Below are positions 41,229 through 49,599 of a DNA stretch of 62,240 bases, piece by piece (the first letter of the stretch is position 1; each line of letters opens with the position of its first letter). Under the pieces are notes generated by a model that made no database searches, had not been told where the DNA came from, and saw only the letters and a list, made by a program, of their open reading frames with translations. The stretch comes from a virus. A program made the position numbers and the translations under genes. The stretch covers positions 1 through 62,240 of the IMG/VR virus record IMGVR_UViG_3300021225_000301; one strand, given 5' to 3'.

Positions 41229-42965
41229 ATGCAAACGATGGGTGAATTTGCCACTATCAGCGACAGCTTGGCGCTGATGCCCGATCCTGCGCTGCAGCGC
41301 TTTGCGATGATGCACAAGGACGACCCGTTCACGCTGGCCTTGGCCGTGTCGGAATCCAACCGCCGCAAAAAGATGCGTGCCGCGCAGCAAGGCGTGGCTG
41401 GGATGCAGCAGCAACCCCCGGTGGCCGACCAAGAGATTGCCCAGATGAGCGCCCCGGTCATGCCGGAGAACGTCGGTATTGGCGCTCTGCCCGCGCCCAG
41501 CATGGCAGGTATGCCCGCTGGCGGCATTACCGGTGAAGAACCCCAAGCCATGGCCGGTGGCGGCATGGTGGCGTTTGCTGATGGCGGGGATGTGGAACGG
41601 TATAGAGAAGATGGGCTGGTGCAGCCGCAGCAGCGCCCGGGTGAGAGCTTTGAAGCGTTCCGTCGTCGGGCTTTTCAAGAGTCACTGGCGGCAGAACAAG
41701 CACGGAGACAACAAGAGTATCTTGCGTCGGAAGCCGAACGTCAAAGAGTGCTGGCTGAACGCGGTACTCCCGCCATTCCTCCAAGCCCTTACGGTATTGC
41801 CCGTCCGGCGTTGGTGCCCACCGGCGTAAAACCGCCTGCTCCTGCTGCTGGATTTGTGCGCACAGACCCTCGCGCTGCTCAGTTCGACATCCCGTCAATT
41901 GCGCAGCAAGCGCAAGAACTTAAAACCAGTGCAGGTTCTCCCGAAACTACTGGTCCCGGTGCCGCTCCCGGTGCTGGTCCTGCCCCCGCTCCTGCTCCCG
42001 GTGCTGGAGCACCTACGCTTGCCGCCGCTACCCCTGCTTCCGCAGCCTCGCTGCAACAGCAATACGCCAGCATCTTGGCAGCTCAGCCCAGTGCCGACCC
42101 GGAAGCCGCAGAGCGTGAAGCGCTGGGGCTGGAAGGTGTTGCGCGCGCTCAAGCCAAAGCAGCCGCCACGAAAGCACGTCAAGAGAAATACGCGGATGTG
42201 TTCAAAGGCCGGGAAGAACGCCTGACCAAACAGGAAGCAGAGCTGGGAAAACGCGCAGACCTCAACACTGGGCTGGCTTTCCTGAACGCAGGTCTTGCCA
42301 TTATGTCCACGCCGGGCAGTGTTGCATCTGCGATTGGCAAGGGCGCTCGGGTTGGCACGGAGCAGTACGCTGCGGGTCTGGAGCGCATTCAAGCTGCCAA
42401 AGACAAAGCTGCTGAGGCGCGCGACCGGCTTGAGGAACTTAAACTCAACCGTTCTGAGATGTCTGACAAAGAAGTCGAGGCGGCTCAAGACGGTATTCTG
42501 GGCGCTCAAATCGACGCCCGTAAGCTGGCTATTGAGGGACGCTCCCTTACCCGGGGCGAGAACCGTGCGACGGCTGCGCGAATCTTTGACGCTACGGCGG
42601 CAAACGAGCGGGCTGCTATGCAAGAGCGCGGCGCTAACGCCCGCGCCATGGCTAGTTTGCAAGCAACCCTTACTTCTCCTGACCGGCTGGCTTTTGCTTC
42701 AGCGCTGCAAAGCACGAAGACCAAGGAGCGTCCGCAGGGTGATCCGGTCGAGGCGTACCGCAAGCTCATGGAAGTCAAGCGTGAACCCATGACGCTGGAG
42801 AAGCTGCGCGAGGCTTGGAACGATCCGATGAAGCGGATGCAAATCAGCCAAGATTACCCGAACGTCAAGACGTTTGAAGACTACGCAACGATCATGAACG
42901 TTGGGGGCGGTGGTGCAGGCGGCGATGGCGGATTTTCTCTTCGCGGAACGCGTCCGGGACCGTAA
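41229..42965 (+). CDS. Internal or ejection protein (putative), 578 aa
   Basis: N-terminal helical part (residues 1-60), FADGG at 116-120, a Pro/Ala-rich low-complexity linker (~230-275), a hydrophobic helix (about 345-370, LAFLNAGLAIMSTPGS), then long coiled coil (KDKAAEARDRLEELKL). The design suits a protein that leaves the capsid and lines a channel across the envelope. Inferred. Confidence 0.6.
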   Translation: MQTMGEFATISDSLALMPDPALQRFAMMHKDDPFTLALAVSESNRRKKMRAAQQGVAGMQQQPPVADQEIAQMSAPVMPENVGIGALPAPSMAGMPAGGITGEEPQAMAGGGMVAFADGGDVERYREDGLVQPQQRPGESFEAFRRRAFQESLAAEQARRQQEYLASEAERQRVLAERGTPAIPPSPYGIARPALVPTGVKPPAPAAGFVRTDPRAAQFDIPSIAQQAQELKTSAGSPETTGPGAAPGAGPAPAPAPGAGAPTLAAATPASAASLQQQYASILAAQPSADPEAAEREALGLEGVARAQAKAAATKARQEKYADVFKGREERLTKQEAELGKRADLNTGLAFLNAGLAIMSTPGSVASAIGKGARVGTEQYAAGLERIQAAKDKAAEARDRLEELKLNRSEMSDKEVEAAQDGILGAQIDARKLAIEGRSLTRGENRATAARIFDATAANERAAMQERGANARAMASLQATLTSPDRLAFASALQSTKTKERPQGDPVEAYRKLMEVKREPMTLEKLREAWNDPMKRMQISQDYPNVKTFEDYATIMNVGGGGAGGDGGFSLRGTRPGP

Positions 42966-42972
42966 AATAAAG

Positions 42973-42992
42973 CGCCGCATATCGCGGCGTTT
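42973..42992 (+). terminator. Short hairpin before the giant gene
   Basis: CGCCGC-ATATC-GCGGCG followed by TTTCT on the plus strand, and a T-rich run on the minus strand. Weak bidirectional terminator or mRNA-stability hairpin 20 bases before the next start. Confidence 0.45.
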
Positions 42993-43013
42993 CTACAATT
43001 CAGGAATTAGGCT

Positions 43014-46000
43014 ATGCCCATTTACAGCGTACAGGGTCCGGATGGACGTATTTATGATGTAGAGGGGCCTGCCGGCGCTTCTGAAGCGGCCATCCTGAAT
43101 TTTGTCCGCCGCCAGTACCTGATGTCCGCTCCGCCCGCAGCGGAGCCAAAGTCTGCTGGGTTCTCCCTTAGCGACCTGCTGACTTCCTTTGGTCAGGGCG
43201 CGGTCGGTAGTACCAAAGCACTGACTGATGTTGCCGGGGCCGGCAACGTAGCCTCCCAACAGCTAGAGCAGGCAGGCGAGGCGCTGCAACAGCGTCTGTC
43301 TCCCGCCCGGCAAGCCGAACTTCGCCGTCAACAAGAGCGCGCAAAGAAGGCCGAGGAGTCCGGCAGTACGTGGGAAGAGATCAAAGCTGCTGCCCAGTCG
43401 GTGGCAGAAGCGCCTCTGCAGTCCGCAGCGCAAGCCGTCGGCTCGTTTGTTCCTTACATTCCCACCATGTTCCTTGGCCCCGGCGCTGCCGCGTTGGGTC
43501 TCGGTGCTAGGGCAACGGCTGCTGCTACCGCTGTAGCCCGGGCGGCTCCCGCCGCTATCGGCACGGCACAAGGTGCTGGTGCGGTCAAGGGCGCTATCTA
43601 CCAGCGCGTCTACGAAGCTGAGCTGAAAGACGGCGTGCCGGAAGAACAGGCCCGTGCAAAAGCTGAAGCCGCCCAAAATTATTTCGGCCAGAACATCGAC
43701 CAGATTCTGCTGGGTGCTGGCGCTGGCTATGTTTCCGGCAAGTTTGGTGCAGAAAAACTGCTGACTCCCGGTGCCGCAGCAGCGGCAGAGCGCTCGGCCT
43801 TGGGCCGTATTGGTACCACGCTGGCGGCTGACGTTCCGACGGAAGCTTTCCAAGGCGGCCAAGAACAACTGGCAGCCAACCTAGCCCTCCAGCGAGAAGG
43901 CCGGGAGGTTCCCACGTTCCAAGGTGTTGCCGGGCAAGCTGCGCAAGAAGGTCTCATGGCCGCGCTCGGTGCCGCCCCTGTGGCTGCTATCCGTGGTCCG
44001 GGAGAAGGCCCCGCTAGGGCAGCAGAAGAAGCCGCTCGACGCGAAGCAGAAGCTAGGAAGAACGCGCCCGAAGCCTTGCTGGCGCTAGATGACAGCTACC
44101 GTGCTGCGCTGCAGCAAATGGCTGCACTGAATGCAGCCGTCAAAACCAAGCCCGGCAAAGGCGCATCCGCAGAAGAGAAGACTGCGTATGCCGAGGCAGT
44201 GCGCGCACGGGACGCGTACAACCGGGATGAGTTTCTCCCGCTCAAACGGGAGTATGAGACCCGCCGTCCGCAGATTGATGCGCTGTACGCTGAACAAACC
44301 GCTGCTACCGAGGCGCAGTTTGCCGGGCAGCCTACCGCTGCTAAGCCGCTGCCGAGCGACATCCCCGGAGCACAACCGTTTGAGACCGTGCCGCCTGTGC
44401 GGCTGATGGAACAGTATGACCAGATGCGCACGCAGTTTGGTCAGCTTGAAAACCGACTGGTTGCGGCTACGCCGGAAGAATACGCGGAGCTGTTCCCCCG
44501 GTATCAGTCTGCGCTTCAACAGCTCGATGAGCTTGGCAAGGCGGTGGAGGCCAAGGGCGGCACGACGGAGACGCTGGAGTCTCTGACGAAACTCATTGAT
44601 AAAGAAACGGCTAAGTTCAAAGAGCTGCAAGAGAAGGGCGACTTTGAAGCAGCAAAGAAACAGGCCGACAAGATTGCTGCACTGCGGGCAAAGCTGCCGA
44701 TCCTGCAAGAGAAGCAAGCCGGACAACAGCAGCGTGGCGAGACGCGCCCGCTGTTTGAAGGACTGACGCCAGCACCGGATGAGCGCGCGGCCCAAGACAT
44801 TCGCGAAGAAGAACGCAGCCGCGCTCTGTATGGCCCGGAGAGTGAGAAGGCCCGCGCCGAGCAGCAAGCCGCTCCTGCACCCGAACAAACCGAAGTCATC
44901 AAAGACACCGCCACTAGCGACATCTTCAGCGACTTCAACATCATCAACACAGCGATCCTAAACCGTGACCAAAAAGCGCTGGATGCTCTGGCGCGGGCGG
45001 CTGAGCAAAAGAAACGACAGACCGCTGATGAGGCCGCACAAGAGCGCCGTCGTCTGGCTGAAATCTTGGAGCGGCGTCTGGATGTGGCGGGCATCAAGCG
45101 TGAGCGAGCCAACCTGTTTGACGACTTGTTTGATCCCAAAGCCCGGGCTGAATTCAAGAACGGCACGTACCAAGACAAAGAGCTGCAGAAAATCTACGAC
45201 GAGCAGGGCGCTGCGGCGGTCGAGTATGAGTATGTGATGCGGCAAGTGGCGGCCTTGAAGCGCAAGGTGGAGACCCCGCAAGGCAACGCTAAGCAGTCTG
45301 TTCTTCAGCAGCTTATTGACATTGCCGCTGAGCACGAGCGCCTGCAGTCTCAGCTTGAGAGTGGGGTTGCTACCCCGACCATGGGAGAAAAGGTTGCCGA
45401 AGCCGGCGCTAAGTTTGGCAAGGGTGAGGCTCCGGCCCCTCGGCAGATGGATGCGGCTGAGAAGTACCAGCTCCGGCGCAAGATTGATTCTCTTACCAAG
45501 CGGTTTAACGCGCTGGTGACCAGCAAGGTCCAGCCCGTTCGTGAGCAGATTGAAAAGCTGCACGGGCAGCTTTACACGACGACTCCGGTGCGCAAGGCTA
45601 GTGAGATTGAAGCTGAGAAGGAAGCTAGGGCAGAAGCTGAAGCCCGCGCGCCTAAGCGGATGTCCCGTGCCGCAGCAACGGCTGCTCGGATCGGGCGGGG
45701 GGATGTCCGCAAAGAAGCCGAAGCTTCGGAGAAGATGCGCGCTCTGGCAAAAGAGCTAGGCCGCAATGAAGATGCCTACAAGAAGTTTTTGCGGGATAAC
45801 AAGAAGCGTCTCGACGCCCTTGTTGAGCGCTACGGTGCTGACGATCAAACGGTCAAAGATTTCAAGGCCATGGTGCGCGAGCAAATGGACGAGCGCGCTA
45901 TGGAAGCCGGACGCAAGACGCCCGAGTACAAGGCTACGCTGAAAGAGCAGATTGAAGTTGTTCGTGAGGCGTTGTCTCAGAGCAAACAAGAAGTTCCCAG

Positions 46001-49000
46001 TAAACGCACCGGGGCCGTCACCAAGCGGGTCAGCGCTGCGCCCCGTGAGCTGCGTGTGGCTGGCAGCCGCATGTCCCAGAAAGAGATCGAAGCCACGATC
46101 CGTGAGGCGGAAGCTAACGAGGGTGGCCCGGTCTACCGTCTGCGCGAGCGCACTGGCGAGGGCGTTGTCGATGCTGCCCAAGCCGCAGCCGCCATGGAGA
46201 AGATTCAAAAGAATCTGCCAGAGAACGTCACGCTTGTGTACGCAGCCAACCCGGGCAAGATTCCGCTCAAGCTGCTCAAGCAGATGCAAAAGGACGGAGT
46301 GGACCCTACCGACGCCATGGTGCAGGGCGCTGTGTTCAGTGACGGCACGGTCCTCGTCGTGGGCGATCAGCACGCTGACCTGCGTGATCTGGAAGAGACG
46401 GTGTTCCACGAGCTTGTGGGCCACTACGGTATTGATACCCTGATCGGTATCCCGCAGCTTCAGGCGTATGCCAACAAGACCGATCTGTACAAACTGGCCA
46501 AAGATTTGGGCGGTGACAGGCTGCTGGCCGAGATGCAAGAAGTGGCACGGGCAAACCGTGACGCAGGGCGCAGCGAAGAGATTCAAAAGCTGCAAGTGCT
46601 GCGCGAGCTTATTGCTCACACGGAAGAAGCGCGGGTCACGGAGTCGTTCCGTGAGAAGGCTGGGCGGTTTATCAAAGAGCTGGTGGGCATGGTCCGCTCT
46701 GCTCTGCGCCGCATGGGCTTTACCAACATGGCGGAGATGTCCACCTCGGACGTGTTCTACGCGCTCAAGAAGTCGCGTCAGGCTTTTGCCAACAAGACGA
46801 TTGGCCCGTACCGGGCAGCCGACGGACAGATTGCGTTCCGTTCTCGACGCGAGTCTAGCGACTACGGCATTGGCCGCCCGGCTGGATTTATTGACACGCT
46901 GCGCGGCAACATGCTGGGGCTGGCTGGTCGTGTGCAGTTCGTGGATCAATACGCCGCACTTGACGCCGCCATCAAGAAAGGTTTGAGCGCCGGGCAGATC
47001 AACTCGCTGGAAGCTACGAACGCGCAGTACCTGCTCCGGTTCGGTCAGCAGCGCAGTCAGTACGCCGGTCAGTTCATGACCAACGGTCGGGTGAAAGCGG
47101 AGACTACCCGAGAAGGCGGTGTTACCAAGACTTTGTACCGCAGCACCAAAGGCGTCAACTTGATTGACGTGGCCCAAGCGCTGCACAAAGCCAAGCTGGG
47201 TAACGACACCGAACAGGAAGACATGTTCACCCTGTATCTGGCGGGCAAACGCGCTAACCAAGTTGGTTGGGCGAAGCTGAACTTTGACAAACCTGCGGAG
47301 ATGCAAGCCAAGTACAACGAAGTGCTGGCTAAGCTGGAAGCGAACCCCACCGCAAAAGCGGCGTTCAAAGAGGCCGCCGACCTGTACCAGCAGTACAACG
47401 CCGGATTGCTGGACTTCCTTGTGGAGACGGGCGCACTGTCGGCAAGGAAAGCTGCGGAGCTAAAGGCCATCACCTACGTGCCGTTCTACCGCATCAACAG
47501 CAACGGCGAAGTGCAACTGATGATCGACAAAGAGCATCCGGTGCGCATCTCTAACATCAGGGACGAGCCGCATCTGAGAGAACTGGTGGGCGGAAACACG
47601 TCAATCCTGCCGGTCTTCACTAGCGCTGCGCAGAACACGTTCATGATCACGGGTCTGGGCCTGCGTAATCAGGCTGTTAAAGAGACGGCGTTCATGCTGC
47701 GCAAGATTGGGATTGCCAGCCGTGTTGCTCCGGGCAAAGGCCCGGCCAGTGCCGACGTGGTCCGCTTCAAGAAAAACGGCGAAGACCACTACGTCCTGAT
47801 CGACACGGACATGTACGGCATCCCTGCCGAGCTGATCGTCAAAGGTATGGAGGGTATCAAAACGACGATGCCCGCCGCTATCCAACTGATGGGCTATCCG
47901 GCGGATATTCTGCGCAAGTTTGTGACGCGCAACCCTGTGTACGCCATTCGGCAGGTTGTGCGTGATCCGCTGAACGCTTGGATGACTACCGGCACGGACG
48001 CCATCCCGGTACTGAGTTCTTTCAAAGAGCTTGGCAAGATGGTGGCTGGGCGCAGCGACGTTGAGAAGACGCTCATGGAGACCGGCGCTATCAGCAGCAA
48101 CGTGTTCTCTGGCAACGAGCGCGACATGCAAAAGTTTATTGCTGACATTGCCGCCGGCAAGTCGGGCTGGGCTAAAGCGGTTGCCAAACTGGACGCGCTG
48201 GCTATGCAAGGCGACGCTGCTACCCGCGCTGTGGTTTACAAGGACTCGCTGGCTAAGGGAATGTCGGAGCAAGAGGCGCTGCTGCGTACGCTGGAGTCCA
48301 TGAACTTTAGCCGCCGTGGCGTGTCGCCCAGCATGCAAGCGCTGTCTACCATCATCCCGTTCTTCAACGCTCAGATTCAGGGCTTGGACGTGCTGTACCG
48401 GGCGTACACGGGGCAGATGCCGTTTAGTGAACAGCTCAAGATCAAGCAGAAAATGCTGGCTCGGGGCATGATGATGGCTGCAGGCACGCTGGCATACGCG
48501 GCTCTTATGGGCGACGATGAAGCGTACAAGCGTGCCAAACCCGAAGAGCGCTACGGCAACTGGTTTGTGTACGTGCCCGGCATCGACGAGCCTGTGCGTG
48601 TGCCGATCCCGTTTGAATTGGGCTACCTGTTTAAGGCTTTGCCTGAGGCGCTGTACAACATTGCTGCCAACGACGAGAAAAGCAGCAAGGCGATGGGCGG
48701 GTTTTTCAAACTCGTGGCGCAGACCAACCCGTTCAGCCTGCCGCAAGCAGTCAAGCCGGTCGTCGAAGTGGCGCTGGGCAAGTCGTTCTTTGCAGGCGAC
48801 ATCGAGTCTGCCCGCGAGAAACAACTCCTGCCGCAAGAGCGCTACCGTGAGAACACCACGGAATTGGCTAAGCTGCTGGGCAGCGTCACGGCCAGCGAGA
48901 CGGTTAGGAAACTGACTGGCAAGGAAGGCATCACGCCCATCGAGATCGACTACCTGATCCGTGGCTACACGGGCGGTCTGGGCGTCGCGGTGGTGCAGCT

Positions 49001-49436
49001 TGCCAACCCGATACTGAACACCGAGATGTCGGCAGAGGTTGCTAAGCCCTCGCTTAAGGCCAGCAAGACGCCGTTCATCGGGGGTCTGTTCCAGCCGGTC
49101 GAGGGCCGGGGCACGCTGGACGAAGCCTACGACGCCATGGAGCGGACCAAGCAAGCCAAGGCTACGTTCAACAAAATCCTTGAGCGTGGCGATAGGGCAG
49201 AGGCGCTGGCGTTCGCACAGGAATACTCTGCCGAACTGGCTGCCGCATCCACGGCAGGCAAGGTGCAGAAGTATCTGGGCGAGCTGGCCAAGCAAGAGCG
49301 CATCATCCGCGCCAGCCCGACGCTGACCACCGAGCAGAAAGACCTGCGACTCAAGCAGTTGGATCAGGCGAAGGTGGCGTTGGCTCGGCAGTATGTCGCA
49401 CTTGCTGAGGCTTCCGAAAGAACCAAACCCCGGTAG
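43014..49436 (+). CDS. Giant ejection or polyvalent protein, 2140 aa
   Basis: Largest gene. Order: an N-terminal MPIYSVQGPDGRIYDVEGP motif, a hydrophobic Ala/Gly-rich segment (~145-265), long coiled coils (~330-1050), a zincin-like region with HELVGH (1132-1137, HExxxH type), and a C-terminal LPD38-like region (~1640-2000, with MNFSRRGVSPSMQALS and YLIRGYTGGLG). Probably enters the host with the DNA, in the manner of T7 gp16. Whether the HExxxH site is active is unknown. Confidence 0.8.
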   Translation: MPIYSVQGPDGRIYDVEGPAGASEAAILNFVRRQYLMSAPPAAEPKSAGFSLSDLLTSFGQGAVGSTKALTDVAGAGNVASQQLEQAGEALQQRLSPARQAELRRQQERAKKAEESGSTWEEIKAAAQSVAEAPLQSAAQAVGSFVPYIPTMFLGPGAAALGLGARATAAATAVARAAPAAIGTAQGAGAVKGAIYQRVYEAELKDGVPEEQARAKAEAAQNYFGQNIDQILLGAGAGYVSGKFGAEKLLTPGAAAAAERSALGRIGTTLAADVPTEAFQGGQEQLAANLALQREGREVPTFQGVAGQAAQEGLMAALGAAPVAAIRGPGEGPARAAEEAARREAEARKNAPEALLALDDSYRAALQQMAALNAAVKTKPGKGASAEEKTAYAEAVRARDAYNRDEFLPLKREYETRRPQIDALYAEQTAATEAQFAGQPTAAKPLPSDIPGAQPFETVPPVRLMEQYDQMRTQFGQLENRLVAATPEEYAELFPRYQSALQQLDELGKAVEAKGGTTETLESLTKLIDKETAKFKELQEKGDFEAAKKQADKIAALRAKLPILQEKQAGQQQRGETRPLFEGLTPAPDERAAQDIREEERSRALYGPESEKARAEQQAAPAPEQTEVIKDTATSDIFSDFNIINTAILNRDQKALDALARAAEQKKRQTADEAAQERRRLAEILERRLDVAGIKRERANLFDDLFDPKARAEFKNGTYQDKELQKIYDEQGAAAVEYEYVMRQVAALKRKVETPQGNAKQSVLQQLIDIAAEHERLQSQLESGVATPTMGEKVAEAGAKFGKGEAPAPRQMDAAEKYQLRRKIDSLTKRFNALVTSKVQPVREQIEKLHGQLYTTTPVRKASEIEAEKEARAEAEARAPKRMSRAAATAARIGRGDVRKEAEASEKMRALAKELGRNEDAYKKFLRDNKKRLDALVERYGADDQTVKDFKAMVREQMDERAMEAGRKTPEYKATLKEQIEVVREALSQSKQEVPSKRTGAVTKRVSAAPRELRVAGSRMSQKEIEATIREAEANEGGPVYRLRERTGEGVVDAAQAAAAMEKIQKNLPENVTLVYAANPGKIPLKLLKQMQKDGVDPTDAMVQGAVFSDGTVLVVGDQHADLRDLEETVFHELVGHYGIDTLIGIPQLQAYANKTDLYKLAKDLGGDRLLAEMQEVARANRDAGRSEEIQKLQVLRELIAHTEEARVTESFREKAGRFIKELVGMVRSALRRMGFTNMAEMSTSDVFYALKKSRQAFANKTIGPYRAADGQIAFRSRRESSDYGIGRPAGFIDTLRGNMLGLAGRVQFVDQYAALDAAIKKGLSAGQINSLEATNAQYLLRFGQQRSQYAGQFMTNGRVKAETTREGGVTKTLYRSTKGVNLIDVAQALHKAKLGNDTEQEDMFTLYLAGKRANQVGWAKLNFDKPAEMQAKYNEVLAKLEANPTAKAAFKEAADLYQQYNAGLLDFLVETGALSARKAAELKAITYVPFYRINSNGEVQLMIDKEHPVRISNIRDEPHLRELVGGNTSILPVFTSAAQNTFMITGLGLRNQAVKETAFMLRKIGIASRVAPGKGPASADVVRFKKNGEDHYVLIDTDMYGIPAELIVKGMEGIKTTMPAAIQLMGYPADILRKFVTRNPVYAIRQVVRDPLNAWMTTGTDAIPVLSSFKELGKMVAGRSDVEKTLMETGAISSNVFSGNERDMQKFIADIAAGKSGWAKAVAKLDALAMQGDAATRAVVYKDSLAKGMSEQEALLRTLESMNFSRRGVSPSMQALSTIIPFFNAQIQGLDVLYRAYTGQMPFSEQLKIKQKMLARGMMMAAGTLAYAALMGDDEAYKRAKPEERYGNWFVYVPGIDEPVRVPIPFELGYLFKALPEALYNIAANDEKSSKAMGGFFKLVAQTNPFSLPQAVKPVVEVALGKSFFAGDIESAREKQLLPQERYRENTTELAKLLGSVTASETVRKLTGKEGITPIEIDYLIRGYTGGLGVAVVQLANPILNTEMSAEVAKPSLKASKTPFIGGLFQPVEGRGTLDEAYDAMERTKQAKATFNKILERGDRAEALAFAQEYSAELAAASTAGKVQKYLGELAKQERIIRASPTLTTEQKDLRLKQLDQAKVALARQYVALAEASERTKPR

Positions 49437-49599
49437 CGCCGTCCTTGATGCCGGGTATGGCATGCGCATCCAGTATGCGCATGCTGACCGCTTTGATCAG
49501 CCCATACTCCCGCATCTTTTCAAAGTCGAGGCAGGGGACAAAGAACCCCTGCCCCTTCTCAAGCCGCTTCCAAGGAAGGCGGATTCTGGAGTAGTTCAT
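49351..49599 (-). CDS. Hypothetical protein, 82 aa
   Basis: Start MNYSRIRLPWKRLEKGQGFF with GAGG six bases upstream. RLPWKRLEKGQGFFVPCLD and IKDGATGVWFFRKP form a motif I know from short early proteins of many phages. Its last 86 bp lie antisense to the end of the giant late gene. It overlaps the helicase-primase gene upstream by 41 bp. Last gene of the leftward block. Confidence 0.7.
   Translation of the reverse strand: MNYSRIRLPWKRLEKGQGFFVPCLDFEKMREYGLIKAVSMRILDAHAIPGIKDGATGVWFFRKPQQVRHTAEPTPPSPDPTA

Noticed and set aside
45756-49469. Long minus-strand open frames (516 and 622 codons) inside the giant gene
   Set aside because: Shadow frames; the plus frame has clear LPD38-like and HExxxH features, and no ribosome sites support the antisense frames.
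49462-49484. Perfect 9-bp hairpin CATGCGCAT-CCAGT-ATGCGCATG between convergent genes
   Set aside because: It lies inside the coding sequence of the 82-aa leftward gene and has no U-tract, so I do not call it a terminator.
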